Source: Sipunculus nudus (lineage: Eukaryota > Annelida > Sipuncula > Golfingiida > Sipunculidae). Taken from it: a DNA stretch of 64,000 nt. Under the pieces are notes generated by a model. The model saw only the letters and a program-made list of their open reading frames with translations, was not told the DNA's origin and made no database searches. The position numbers and the translations under genes are program-made. Positions within the stretch are counted from its first letter, which is position 1. Each line of letters begins with the position of its first letter. Below, in pieces: positions 1-12,899 of this stretch. The stretch is taken from the NCBI GenBank assembly GCA_026874595.1, contig CM049309.1:92590723-92654722 (forward strand), given 5' to 3'.

Positions 1-544
1 AGATTTTCATCTAATTTTGGGTATACAATTTAATTTTGATTAATTAAAGTTATATTACTGGAAAAAAGGTCGATAGCTTTAACATGTTTTGTGTTAAGTG
101 ATCAAATATCTTTCCTGATTTATTACAAAATGCATTATGTTTGGGCCCATAACTTTTTTAAAATTAAATAATACAGACATAATTTCTGGCATGTACATAG
201 GAACTATATAGAGGAATATTTATGGTAAATATGAGGAAAAACAGATGAGTGGTTTTGATATTAGGCAGTCCTGAAGTGTGAAAATAGGTTTTTAATAAAA
301 AATTGAGGTTTTTCCTTAATTTCTCAAAGGAACGAAGTTGCAAAGACCCAGTTTTCGGCTTGGTAGGAGATCTTGGGGACATCTAACATTATGCCGAATT
401 TTGGATTCCTAGGTCTTACGGTTTCAAAACGTGCCACATCTACGGACGGACGGACGGACGGACGGACGGACGGACGGACGGACGGACGACGGACAATGGA
501 CCACGACTATAGCTCAGATGACTTATAGTCAGCTGAGCTAAAAA
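1..544 (-). mobile_element. Family A rolling-circle-like element, cut by window edge
   Basis: The right end carries the family A start in reverse: the complement reads AGCTCAGCTGACTATAAGTC and forms an imperfect hairpin. It is followed inward by an (ACGG)n tract at about 445-490. The body matches the copies at 14489-16097 and 41309-42140, sharing the segment on loss of a fragment around GATATTAGGCAG. No reading frame is plausible. The architecture of a subterminal inverted repeat next to a tetranucleotide tract resembles Helentron-associated (HINE) or bivalve pearl elements; that assignment is inferred. Confidence 0.75.
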
Positions 545-765
545 TGAATTCACTCTCTCCCGGGAAAAATGAGAATTCTCAATTTTCCCGGGAGAGACTG
601 GAATTCTCATTTGTCCCAGGAAGAATGAGAATTCTCATTCTTCCCGGGAAGAATGGGAATCCCTTCATACCATCTCTGGATTCTCATTTTTCCCGGGAAA
701 AATCAGAATTCTAATTTTTCCCGGGAGGATTCTAGATCTTCCCAGATTCTAATTCTTCCCTCGAC
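545..765. repeat. Palindrome-dense block (GAATTC / CCCGGG alternating)
   Basis: Short palindromes centred on GAGAATTCTC and TTCCCGGGAA alternate several times. The best unit, 555-596, is a 42-base palindrome with no loop and one mismatched pair, centred between 575 and 576. A second is centred near 631/632 and a 20-base perfect one near 645/646. The block could extrude as a cruciform or give hairpin RNA. It directly follows a family A terminus and may be the remains of another element. Confidence 0.8.
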
Positions 766-959
766 ATATGCATACTGATGGATTTAATTATATTTTAATT
801 TGTTGAAATCATTTTAAAGAAAATTGATTTCTTAAAAAATGCTACATTAACACAATATAGAATCTTCTGGATTACTGCTTGAAATACTTTTTCAAGGAAA
901 TTTTGTATATTGGAGTGAAAACAGTATTACAATTAAGGAAATATAATGCTAACAATATC
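766..959. other. AT-rich spacer, nothing recognised
   Basis: AT-rich unique-looking sequence without a plausible frame or repeat. Confidence 0.5.
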
Positions 960-1975
960 AACTAGACATTTCTTGGCACCTGTGGTGCCATAGTATCCCC
1001 AGACAATTAATGCCCCCTCCCCCTTTAAGAATAGGCCCCCCATCTTCAGCAACAATTAATATCAGACCACTCTCATAGAAAAGGTCACTCTCATAGAAAA
1101 GGTCATGACCCCAATTTCAATATACATCATCCCCTAACCCATGTCTATGTATATGCATAATATGAAAGAAATCTGTCCATTAGTTTTTTACTTATAATGC
1201 TCACAGTACTGTTAAGTGGCAATGATGGGGTATTAAACGGCAAGAAAACAAGTAAAAGAATAACAGGTGGCGCTATCAGTTTCCAGTACATGACCACTAT
1301 CCAAGATCTTTGGTCAAGTTGATTTTTGGACCAATCAATGCATCCCTTATTGAGATATTAATGATTTTGTGTGATTTTCACCATATATGGCAATATTCAA
1401 TGGCAAGGCCACTCTCATAGGAAAGGTCATGACCCCAATTTTAATAAACATCATCCCATAACCCATGTCTATGTATATGCATAATATGAAAGAAATCTGT
1501 CCATTAGTTTTTGACTTATAATGCTCACAGTACTGTTAAGTGGCAATAATGGGGTCTTAAACGGCACAAAAACAAGTAAAAGAATAACAGGTGGCGCCAC
1601 CTGTTTCTGGTACATGACAATACTATCCAAGATCTTCGATCAAGTTGAATTTTGGACCAATCCAAGCATCCCTTATTGAGATATTAATGATTTTGTGTAA
1701 TTTTCACCATATATGGCAATATTCAAGGTCAAGGCCACTCTAATAGGAAAGGTCATGACCACAATTTCAATATACATCATCCCCTAACCCATGTCTATGT
1801 ATATGCATAATATGAAAGAAATCTGTCCATAAGATTTGACTTATAATGCTAACAGTACTGTTAAGTGGCAATGATGGGGTATTAAAAGGCATGAAAACAA
1901 GTAAAAGAATAACAGGTGGCGCTATCAGTTTCCAGTACATGACAACACTATCCAAGATCTTTGGTTATGATTATG
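960..1975 (+). mobile_element. Family B element, 5' end plus ~325-base tandem core
   Basis: Starts AACTAGACATTTCTTGGCAC, followed by a GGCACC/GGTGCC hairpin and GTATCCCCAGACA, exactly as at 7721. The body is about 2.7 copies of a ~325-base tandem unit; the marker GGTCATGACC recurs at 1101, 1425 and 1751. The usual 3' hairpin is absent and the sequence runs into a family A fragment near 1980, so the copy is truncated. Confidence 0.65.
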
Positions 1976-1979
1976 AGAA

Positions 1980-2510
1980 TTAAAATACACCTGTCACTAC
2001 AGGGGATCTCCCCCAGTGACTGTAACATGACCTTCAGTGACCAGGAATGGGCTGGACAAAAGCAAGTGACTACAATAGAGCCTCAAGAAAAAATTCAATA
2101 ACTGGCCTAATTTTCAAGCTTTTATATTCAAATTTCAGATTTAAACAACTTAAATACTTATGTTTACATGCTGTGAAAATTAATTCAACACTACTCACAG
2201 GAAGAAAGTGTGCCACGGTCAAAGCTGGGCAACATTTAAGGTACTGATTTTATTTTTATGCTAATTACTTATAAAATTTACAAAATTCAGATCTAATCTT
2301 GGGTATACAATTGACTCTTCTTTAAACAAAGTTATATACTTGGAAAAAAGTCTATAACTTCATAAATTTTCATGTTAAGTGAGTAAATATTTTTCCTGAT
2401 TTTTTTTTAAAAAGTCCATAATGTTTGGCCCATAACTTTAAGAAATTACACTCAACTGACTTAATTTCTGGTATGTATATAAAAATATATAGAAGAATAC
2501 TTCCGGTTAA
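1980..2510 (-). mobile_element. Family A internal fragment
   Basis: The body aligns by eye with the minus-oriented family A copy at 15400-15800 (shared words GTGAAAATTAA, GCCACGGTC, GGGTATACAATT). Neither terminus is visible. Orientation is inferred from that alignment. Confidence 0.6.
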
Positions 2511-2671
2511 TATTAAGCAAGGCCTATAGGCCTAATGCTAACCTGTGCAAAGTTTGGGAGTATGAATGGAGGTTTATTTTTTAAATTTAATATTGATCCT
2601 CTTACATACTGCATATCTACCTTAGTCATTATGATTTCAGCAAAATGAACGTTTTGGACTAGGATGTTTAA

Positions 2672-3824
2672 AACTAGAATATGGGTAGTCGACAAGCGAC
2701 TAAGTGTATCCGCAGAAATGAGAGTGGAAGGGGTGAAGGGAGGCATGGATAAAGTGGCAAGGGGAATAGAGTGAGGTGTGTTGCATATTAGCATGGATGT
2801 CTGCAGAGTAAACATAAATGTAGGTGGCGCCACCTGTCATAAAATTGAGAAAGCTGTCCAGGATGTATAAACCTGCAAAATTTCAGGTGGATAAGTCAAA
2901 CCACTGCTGAGATATGAGTAATTTTATCCTAAAGCAGATAAACAGATGGAAGCTGTGCATAAGTGGTTGCAGGTGGCCCCACCAGTTTTGTATAAGATGA
3001 AGAGCTATGTGAGACCTATACACATGCAAAATTTTTGGCCCAATCGGTCAAACAATTCCCTAGATATGCGCTTGGATGTCTGCAGAGTAAACCTTAATGT
3101 AGGTGGTGCCACCTGTAATAAAATCAAGAAACTTGTCCAGGATGTGTAAACCTGCAAAATTTCAGGTGGAAAAGTCAAACCACTGCTGAGATACGAGTGA
3201 TTTTATCCGACGGCAGACAAAGAGACGGACGCTGTGCATAAATGGTTGCAAGTGGCGCCACCAGTTTTGTGTATGATGAAGAGCTATGTGAGATCTATAC
3301 ACATGCAAAATTTTGGCCCAATAGGTCAGACGATTCCCAAGATATGAGCTTGGATGTCTGTAGCGTAAACGTGAATGTAGGTGGCGCCACCTGTCATAAA
3401 ATCAAGAAAGCTATCCAGGATTGATAAGTCTGCCGAATTTGGGGGTGGATAAGTCCAACCAATGCAGAGATATGAGTGATTTCATCCCAAGGCAGATGAA
3501 CAGATGGACGCAGTTCAAAAATGGTTGCAGGTGGCGCCACCATTTTTAGTGTATGTTAAAAAGCTATCCAAGGGCTACATTTGTGTAAAACTTTTAGCCT
3601 GATCAGTCAAACGGTTCCCGAGATATGTGGGTTTATGTGTGGAAACAGATGCACAAATGGACGCAGAGTGCAGAGGAAAGGTCAGAGGTCAAAACAAAAT
3701 CGGGGCGCAGCAGTTCACATGTGACCCTAACATAAACTTGAGGAGTTCTCCGGACACCTACCCGGCAGCGGCGACGTCCAACTGAAAACATAGTATCCGC
3801 AAAACTCGTTTTGGCGGATACAAA
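2672..3824 (+). mobile_element. Family C rolling-circle-like element (copy 1)
   Basis: The 5' end reads AACTAGAATATGGGTAGTCG, with GTATCCGC at 2706. The 3' end is a hairpin formed by GTATCCGC (3793) and GGCGGATAC (ending 3821). Internal units of roughly 300 bases carry the palindrome GGTGGCGCCACC. The same beginning, body and end recur at 12900-14078. There is no transposase or helicase frame, so it is non-autonomous. Confidence 0.7.
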
Positions 3825-3972
3825 TATAGTTTACCCATATGTGCTTTCAGATATATCTCTATTTTGTGTCATAACACTTGTTCAGCAAATGTTTCAATCC
3901 CTGATACTATAAACAATACATGCAATGTTCATATATGATAATGACAGCCAGTTTTGCCTTGCCATAAGAGTT

Positions 3973-4955
3973 AACAAGGGACCCATGGGTCACGGTGCTC
4001 AGCTGAAGTTTGAAATTTTTGCAAATGCAAAATATTCTATTTTAATGTTTTTCATTTATATAAGTATATGAGAAGCCATGAGGAAAGGGGCCCTCCTACT
4101 TGGTTATAGTAGTTCTAAAGGGGGGGGGGGGGTTGGGAAGTGCAGGGCAGAGGGAAAGCCTGCTAGTAGTGGCCAAGCTGAGCCAAGGCAAGCTGCCTGG
4201 GGTGGGTTACATAACGCAAGTGAAGGCTGTACTAGGTGGGCTAGATGTAAACAACACTTGACATGGTGTTTGAAAACTTAAATAAAAGCAACTTTGTTCA
4301 ATCAATTCATTTGAAATTTCAGATTTTAAAAGATTGAATCATTATGTATATATGCTGTGAAAATTAAATCAACAGTGCTTACAGAGAAAAAACGTGCCAT
4401 TGCCAAAGTTGGACAAAATTTAAGGTATTAATTTTTTATTTATGCTAATATCCTGAAAAATTTGAAAAATTCAGATCATATTTTATGTGAACAATTGAAT
4501 CTTGATTAAATAAAGTAATATTCCTGAAAAAAAGTCTCTTGCTTCAGCAATTCTCATGTTAGGTGAGTAAATATATTTCCTGATTTTTTAAAAATTGCAT
4601 TATATTCGGGCCCGTAACTTCAAAATTATAACAAATACTGACCTAATTTTTGGTGTTCATAGAAAATGTATGGGAGAATATGAATACTAAATATGATCAA
4701 AAACAGACCAGTGGTTTTGATATTAGGCAGCCTTTAAGTGTAACAATAGCTTTTTTTATGGAAAATGGAGGTTTTTCCTTAATATCTCGAAGGAACAAAG
4801 TCCTATTGACCCAATTTTTGGTATGGCAGGAGATTATGGGCACATCTAATGGTGTGCCCTGTTAACGAACGGCCAGCTGGACGGCCGGACGGACGGATGA
4901 TGGCCAAAGGACCACAACTATAGCTCAGATGACCTATAGTCAGCTGAGCTAAAAA
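3973..4955 (-). mobile_element. Family A element, both ends present
   Basis: The left edge reads ACAAGGGACCCATGGGTCAC (the 3' end in reverse) and then GCTCAGCTGA. The right edge reads GTCAGCTGAGCTAAAAA (the 5' end in reverse). GCTCAGCTGA and its complement therefore make a subterminal inverted repeat. An 11-12 base G run lies near 4121. No coding frame is credible. Confidence 0.75.
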
Positions 4956-7720
4956 GTGTAAATTTAAACATAATGCAATGATATATTATCATTAGTATAG
5001 CTATTGTGCACCTTAATATATGTATTGTTTGCAGTTTTTCCTTTCATAAATTTAACAGTTGGCCTTTCTGCCATGATTCTTTTCATGAGCCATGCCTCTG
5101 TATATTATAATTTTTTTATAAAGTAATTGAATGTAATTAATAACTTTTCAAAAGTAATTGTAATTTAATCATTACTTTGTAAAATTGAAGTAATTTGTAA
5201 TTGTTTTGTAATTGGGATTTTTGGTAGTAATTGTAATTGTAATGATTACTTTTCAATGTAATTGGCCCCAACCCTGCTTCTACCCAAAAACCCCTGCAAG
5301 GTAATGGTGTTCCCTTTCATTTCTGAAAATGACATGAATTTTTCAAAGTCTTGCTAGAGGGCTCAAAATTCAAAATATGGTTTAGAATTATTCATTACAC
5401 AATGCTCATTAGTTGTTTTTTTAGGAAAAGTAAACATTAAATACTGTTGTTCATTGCTGGTTTTACACCATCTGTCTCAATTTCGGTGAATGCTTTGAAA
5501 CACAACTGATTTTTTTTTATAAAATTGAAGAGAGGTTAGCTGTTACATTGCCCAAACATTTCAACCAGTAAAGTTATTTAAGCTTGTGGAGTCCATCACA
5601 CAAATGCTCATAAATTAAGCTTTAATTTGGTATATCACAAGCCCTTCTACCTATCATGCAAGTGTAAAAACAAGGCTCCTAAAAATCGGTGACTGAAATG
5701 TAAGCCTTATTTACTTCTGAAAAAAACTACTTTTAAATCAGCATGTTACTGGACTGAGGAATTATATCTCCATTCACTCCTCATTTATCAGGGCAGTCAT
5801 CATTATAATGAGTGGCAGTGAATCTAGTGAATCTAGGATAGAGCTGTGGAGGACAAACAAGGGCCCAAGGACCCTATGCTCACCTGTAAACATTTGCATT
5901 GACAAAATCAGAAAAAAAAATATTTATTTTCATGTGCTGTCAACACCACTGAATGAAATACTGACCCACAAACACAATATCTTTTAGGACAATCCATAAA
6001 GCCATTCACATGTATGAATTTAATCAGAATGTGACATCAAAAGGTCAAGGACATCCAAGGTCAAGGAGGTTATGAGCACTTTGTTAAATGGGTCTGGTCC
6101 TCTTATTTAAGGTTTCATCTGACACTACACTTGCATTACAAAAGAATTAGCATGATGAAATGGGACCATTTCATTAAGGATCAGATGTTTTCATTTGGAA
6201 CTACTTTGATTTCCATAGAGAAATGGAATCTGGGCCAATTTACAGGTTAAACAAAGAAGAGATGTGTATAGATACCATGATTTCCTATAGTATGTAGTAG
6301 TGCAATGTCCCTTTCACAGGTAAGACCTCATTCAGGTCATTACTGACCAAAAAGATATCATTCCTGTACAGTGTACCATTTTAGTTATATTATTTGATGC
6401 GAGACTTTGTTTCATGCACATTTGTGTACTTGGAAATTCAAAATTTGAATGATTCCATGTTTTAATTCTTAATTTACCCCTTTTGATTTTTGTTGTATGA
6501 CAAAAATATGTATCCATAAACAATGACTCTCATACCTATAAAAATTTCAATGTGGCCAAACAAAAATTTCAGAGGTTAATGAAATGATGTTTTCTGTTAA
6601 CCCTGAAAATTTCAGTTAAATATCTTTAATAGTTTTTGAGATACATCATTTTATTATAAAGAAATACAAACGGGAGAAAAAGCAGTCTGAAGTTGCAGTT
6701 TTTGAGATATTATATAGCATTTAAATATGGTTTTTATGCCATATTTGGTTAATAATGGGGTTATAACCTTGGACATTACTTTTTTCAATAGACCTTAGGC
6801 AGAGGTTGAACATATCAACTTTTTCCAAAAATGGTCATTTTGACCCATGTCACACTTTTCGGACCACCTTGTGAAATACGACCCTATTTCAACTTCCTGT
6901 AACTTGGCCAAAATTCATCTAACTAGTACCATTTGAACAAACTTGAGATAAATTGTTCATTGGATCATTTCTGTGAAATATTGGACAATTGGGCTAAACA
7001 TTTTCAGCAATGTAAATTTAACAGTTTTTTTTGGCTTTTCCCCCTATAAAATCTAAGTAAATGCAGACAGCAAAATTGGATAGTTTTTTAAAGGACTTAT
7101 TTTTTGCATAAAATTTGGCGATGCTAGCTAGGACTGCTGTTTTTTTTAGACAGTATGGGTTATCTTTTGGATGCCTTATGCTGCAAAACCATCATATAAG
7201 TTGGGAAGTCACTTAAAAGAGACTTGGTATATTTACCCAGTCAAACTGTCAATTACCTCCTCAAAGTTTCCTCTGTGTCAATTACTCAATGATACTGTCA
7301 CTGCCTGTACACCCAATCAACATGTGCACCCTTGAAGTCAGCCCAGCATTCTTCAAGTCAAAAGTTTTTTGTTGTTTCATATCATGTTCATGATCATTAC
7401 AGTAACACACTGCTGCCTGTCTGCTTTACAATTATCAGAATTGTATATTTTGCTGCATGAACAATAACATACTGAATGGGCCTTCCTGAACGCGAGCCAC
7501 AAGACAGCCAATACATCATGTAGGGCATTCAACTCAGCCATCCTAGCCACTGTCACATCCATTAAAATGTTTACAAGCATGTAGATCTAATTTTAACAAT
7601 CTAAGGTAGCTTTTCATGTTCTGAAAAAATATTATTCAGATGAAAATTGCTCGAGTCACTGTATAGCTTTATTTTAATGAAGATAGTAGCAATCTTGGAC
7701 ATTACGTAGATATCATTATC
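4956..7720. other. Intronic spacer with low-complexity and degenerate repeat
   Basis: At 5105-5275 there is a TAATTGTAATTG-rich low-complexity stretch. At about 5855-5890 there is a motif AACAAGGGCCCAAGGACCC followed by TATGCTCACCTG, which looks like the reversed end of another element family. The rest is AT-rich with no convincing exon on either strand. By position it would be intron sequence of the minus-strand receptor gene. Confidence 0.45.
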
Positions 7721-10229
7721 AACTAGACATTTCTTGGCACCACAGGTGCCAGAGTATCCCCAGACATAGTACGCCCCCCCCCCCCCCCCCTTTAAGAATA
7801 AGCCCCTATTTTTAGCAGCATATACTGACACTTGGCAAGCAATTATTGTTTCTTCCATCTATCAGTCCACAATCTTTTTGAAGATGTTGGTCCTGTGACC
7901 TTGACCTTTTGGTTCATCACAAAGCTATCCAAGATCTTCTGTCACCTTGATTTTGGGACCAAAAGAAATTGAGATATTTAAGAGTTTGTGTAATTTTCAG
8001 CAGAAATGGACCTATTCAAGAACAAGGTCACTCTCTTAGCAAAGGTCATGACCCCATTATAAATAGGCTTCGTCCTCTTACCTATATCTATACATATGTA
8101 TTGGGGTGTTGCTTTTTCAATGGGACTATAAGTCAAGTTTGAAATCTATACATCAATAAAAGCAGGAATTATCATCCAGAAACTAATTTTTTGACAGATG
8201 GCTCCTGTTGCCTTGACCTTTGACCTTGTGACCCCAATATTGATAGGGGTCTTCCTCTATTGGCAGATGAACTATATGTGCAAGATGAAAGGTCTGAGAT
8301 GAAATGTTTGGCTGAAAATGCATCCACAACCATTTAAAAGATGTGTCCTGTGACCTTGACTTTTGACCTCATGACCTCAAAATCAATTGGGGTCCTGCTT
8401 TTTCAATGGGACATATATAAGTCAAGTTTGAAATCTATACATCAATAAAAGCAGGAATTATCATCCAGAAACTAATTTTTTTTTACAGATGGCTCCTGTG
8501 GCCTTGACCTTTGACCTTGTGACCCCAAAATTGATATTGATCATCCACTTTTACAAATAAATCAATAGAGGTCTAGATTTATTGATGGGCCATATATAAG
8601 TCAGGTTTGAAATCCATATATTAATCCAAGCTTGATTTATCATCTCGGGAACTAATTTTTGGACAGATGGCTCCTGTGACCTTCACCTTTGACCTTGTGA
8701 CCTCACAATTGACAGGCATCTTGCTCTATTGGCAGGGGAACTGTATGTGCAAGATGAAATGTCTGAGATGAAATCTTTGGCTGAAAATGCATCCACAATT
8801 TTTTTAAAGATGTGTCCTGTGACCTTGACCTTTGACATCATGACCCCAAAATCATTACGGGTCTTGCTTTTCGAATGGGACATTAACATGTCAAGTTTGA
8901 AATCTATACATCAATAAAAGCAGGAATTATTATCCAAAAACTTATTTTTGGACAGATGGCTCCTGTGACCTTCACCTTTGACCTTGTGACCTCAAAATTG
9001 ATAGGGTTCTTCCTCTCTTGGCAGGTGAACTATATGTGCAAGAAGAAAGATCTGAGATGAAATGTTTGGCTGAAAATGCATCTACAATCTTTTTAAAGAT
9101 GTGTCCTGTGACCTTAACCTTTGACCCCAAAATCAATTCGGGACTTGCTTTTCCAATGGGACATATTAATGTCAAGTTTGAAATCCATACATCAATAAAA
9201 GCAGGAATTATCATCCAGAAACTAATTTTTTTCACAGATGGCTCCTGTGACCTTCACCTTTGACCTTGTGACCTCAAAATTGATAGGGGTGTTTCTCTAT
9301 TGGCAGATGAACTATATGTGCAAGATGAAAGGTCTGAGATGAAATGTTTGGCTGAAAATGCATCCACAATCTTTTAAAAGATGTGTCCTGTGACCTTGAC
9401 CTTTACATCAATAAAAGCAGGAATTATCATCCAAAAACTAATTTTTTGACAGATAGCTCCTGTGGCCTTGACCTTTGACCTTGTGACACCAAAATTGAAA
9501 TGGATCATCCACTATTTGCAAGTGAACTATACATTCAAGATGGAAGACCTGGGATGAAAGTTTGGCTTAAAATGCATCCACAGTATCTTTTAAGATGCGA
9601 GTCCAGTGACCCTGACCTTTGACCTCATGACCCTAGAACCTATGGGGTTCTTACTTTAGTGGTGGGCCATACATAAGTCACATTTGAAATCCATATGGCT
9701 ATCAACACTGGAGATATCATGAGAGGTGTGTGATTTTCATCAAATTTGGACACATTAAAGGTCAAGGCCACTCTCATGGTAAAGGTCATGACCCAAATGT
9801 AAATAGACCTCATCCCATAACCCATCACTCTACATGTGCATAATATGAAAGAAACCTGTCCATTAGTTTTTGACTAAAACACAGTACTGTCAAATGGCAA
9901 TTATGGGGGTATTAAAAGGTGTAAAAACAAGAAAAGGATAATAGGACCTTGATTTTTGGACCAGTCATGCAAGCTTACTTGAGATATTTAAGAATTTGTG
10001 TTATTTTCAGCAAAAATGGACCTATTCAAGGTCAAGGTCACTCTCCTAGCATAGGTCATGACCCCATTTTAAATAGGCTTCGTCCCCTTACCTATATCTA
10101 TACAAATGTAAAGTTTGAAAAAGATCAGTGAAATATTTTTTGAGTTATCCCGCTCACAAGGTTTTTCGGCGGCAGCGGCGACAGGACAGCCGTGAAACCG
10201 TAGTATCCCGACTTTGTCTGGGGATACAA
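7721..10229 (+). mobile_element. Family B rolling-circle-like element, full length
   Basis: The 5' end is AACTAGACATTTCTTGGCAC with a GGCACC/GGTGCC hairpin and GTATCCCCAGACA at about 7754. The 3' end is a hairpin ending TGTCTGGGGATAC at 10227. The two 13-base words are exact inverted repeats. The core is a tandem array with unit about 285 bases (marker TATGTGCAAGA at 8277, 8745, 9035, 9316), rich in TGACCTTGACCTTTGACC. An 18-base C run lies near 7771. No protein is encoded. The 3' end stops about 12 bases short of the splice donor of receptor exon 2. Confidence 0.75.
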
Positions 10230-10242
10230 TAAAATAACTTAC

Positions 10243-10569
10243 CTGCAATGTCGACCTTGATTTTTCTGCTGGCAATGGTGCCAAATGAATTTTTTGCAAG
10301 ACACTGATAAATGCCCTCATCTGTGCGCCTGTTTTTGCGTCGATATTTGACCCGTTTAATATAAAGTGATCCATTCAAAAGAACTTTTTTGTGGCTGTCT
10401 GGCACAAGAGGTAGCCCTTGGTATATCCATGAGTAAGTGGCCCGACCATACGTAGGCAGACTGCGGGCAGTGCAGTTCAACACCAAAGATTTATTTTTCA
10501 CTGCTACTACATCTTGCGGTTCTTGTGTAAACCATAAACCGGTAGAAAATACTGCTCGTCCTTCCCCAC
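10243..10569 (-). CDS. Protogenin/DCC/neogenin-family receptor, exon 2 (first Ig domain)
   Basis: This exon encodes residues 23-131 of a predicted cell-surface receptor of the protogenin/DCC/neogenin (IGDCC) family. These are single-pass neuronal or developmental receptors with four Ig and several fibronectin type III domains. One Ig domain is visible: the cysteine pair Cys55 (in LVLNCTA) and Cys112 (in DEGIYQC), core Trp70, and the family-like stretch NGSLYIKRVK. N-glycosylation sites NKS, NCT and NGS are present. The acceptor is TTATCTTGCAG before 10569 and the donor is GTAAGT at 10242. Phases are 1-1, typical of Ig exons, and join in frame with exon 1 at 17072. The choice among protogenin, DCC, neogenin and IGDCC3/4 is open; I favour protogenin-like. 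Exons 3 onward were not found to the left. A family B element ends 12-13 bases into the following intron. Confidence 0.85.
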
Positions 10570-10843
10570 CTGCAAGATAACAAACTTATATCAAATATCA
10601 CCAATTAAATACTGGCAAAAGATCAGTAGCATGTCAATGAGGTAGTGTAATTATTAACACAAAGTTGAGCATTCTCTCAAGTCCTGTTCTTCTGCACTGA
10701 GACCACCTTCCTTCACCTTCAATATCTAGATTGACCCCTTTTTGCCAAGAACCTGAAGAAAAACATGTTCATCACTTGTATAAATGACCATTAGCATAGA
10801 AATTATAGAAATCAAACAATAAAGCAAATTTAGAGTTTACTAG

Positions 10844-12400
10844 ATATTTCTGGCATGAGAGAGACATTGGCCATACCCCGTTAAAACATACCCCCTTCTT
10901 CTGAAGCAATTATCAACATTTTGCACAATTTACCATGTATTTTAAGGTCACAAGTTTTCAAACAAGTCTAAGAACTTGGTTGAAACAATTTGTGTAGCAA
11001 ATTTTAGGGAAAAACATGAAGTACTTCTTAAGCAATGAGTCTTTGGACAGTCACAAACAATAAATATTTCTGCAGATTTTAACTTGAACATCAATGTCAA
11101 ATTTGAGGGGCAAAAACACAGCAGCTGAAAGTAATGGGGTCAACAAATATCTTTTATTTCTTCAGTTTTTATCTTGAAGATCAAGGTCACCATCCCTTGA
11201 CCTTTGACCTAAATATTTACCAGAGATCTTCCCCATTTGTACGCAATCTAATTGTTAAAGATTGAAGGTTTGGAATTCAAAGTTTGGCTAAAATGTGTCC
11301 CCAACCTTTTTCATAAAGAGAACCTGATGACCTTGAACTCATAATTAACAGGGTTCTACCTCTACTGATAGGTGAGCCATACGTGAAAGATGGAAGGTTT
11401 GGAATGTAAAGTTTGGCTTAAAATACATCCATAAGCTTTTATCAAGACCTTGGATGTCAAGTGGGTCCTGTGACTTTGACCTTATCACCTCATAATAAAC
11501 AGAAATCTTCCTCTATTGATAGGTGGGCCATATGAAAGACTGAATGTTTGGAAACAAAAGTTTGACTTAAAATGAATCCAAGTTTTTCTAAGGGTTGGAC
11601 CTATGACCCTGACCTCAAAATCAACAGAGGTATTCCCCTTCAGGTAGGTTATCTATCTCTTAAAGATGAAATGTTTGAGACAAAATGTTTCACTTAATAT
11701 GCACCAACAAGCTTTTCAAGAATGGGGTTCTAACCTCAAAACCTGCAGAGCTCTTACTATATTGGTAGATGAGTTATCTGTTAAAGATGGAATAATCCGG
11801 ATGACAACTCTGACTTAAATGGAACCAAATGTTTGGGATTAAAAGTCTGGCTTAAAATGAGACCTAATCCTTTTTCAAGAAGTCAGGGTCCTGTGGCCTG
11901 GACCGTATCACCTAAATAACAATATGGTTCTTCTCATGTTCCCATTATGGCAAATGAGCAGCCTTATGTGAAAGGTGGAAGGTTTTGGACGAAAGTTTTG
12001 CTTAAAATGTGTCCACAAGCTGTTTTATGAAGAGAAACCTGTGACCATGACCTCAAGGTCAATCAGGTTCTTCCTCCAATGATCCATCTATTTATGTGCA
12101 CAATATGAGAGATATCTGTCAAATAGTTTCTGAATTATATTGATAATGCTATTTCCCTATAGCAAGGAAGGCTTTAGGGGTACCAGTATTTAATGGCACA
12201 AAAACAGCAAAAAAGGTTTATAGGTGGTCACCAGTCTTCCAGAGAAGTCAAAGCCAAATACGATCTCCCAGCAACTAGAACAATCCATGCAGCCTTCATG
12301 AGATCTACATGTAAAGACTAAGTAAAGTTTTGTGTGATTTTCTTTTTTGAGGTCAGGATTACTGTTATAGAGGTCATGACCCCATTTTAACTAGGCTTTG
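10844..12400 (+). mobile_element. Degenerate family B-like repeat
   Basis: Begins ACTAGATATTTCTGGCATGA, then CCATACCCC, a decayed form of the family B start. It continues with diverged units carrying AAGTTTGGCTTAAAAT, tgaccttgac-type words and GATGGAAGGTTTGG. The 3' hairpin is lacking. The right boundary is approximate. Confidence 0.5.
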
Positions 12401-12899
12401 CCCTCTTACCAATATTTTATGGGGGTTGCTACACTGAGGCAGGTGAGTTGTCACTCAAAACAAAATGTTACAACTTTGGGTGTCCTTTCCTCATTGGGCT
12501 GGTTATCCTTTAGCTGGAAATGGATAAAAGAGTGCTTAAATGTCATAACACATCGAGAAAGCAGGACCTATTATCTAATAAAAGTAACCTCTTGCTTGCT
12601 GCAGTATGTATCACTTTACCATCGTGGGTATGGTTATGAAGTGCAACAGACTGAAGTTCAGTATTGGTACATACGGCCAGTTTCCCCTCCAGATTGACCT
12701 GGCGCATTCACATGTAATGCTAGTGCTTGTTGCATGACAGAAATAGTGAAATACATTCTTATTATTGTATATATAAAATACATTTCCTATGTATCAAACT
12801 GCATCCATATTTAACCAGATCCATCCAATGAGCCATAGGGTATACTCTAACTGTACCCTAGTGCAGCACTTTATAACCATGCCAACCATAGTCAAAGAT

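Noticed and set aside
7377-7580. Minus-strand frame with several cysteines
   Set aside because: Considered as a receptor exon, but it has no Ig or fibronectin pattern and no matching splice sites in phase.
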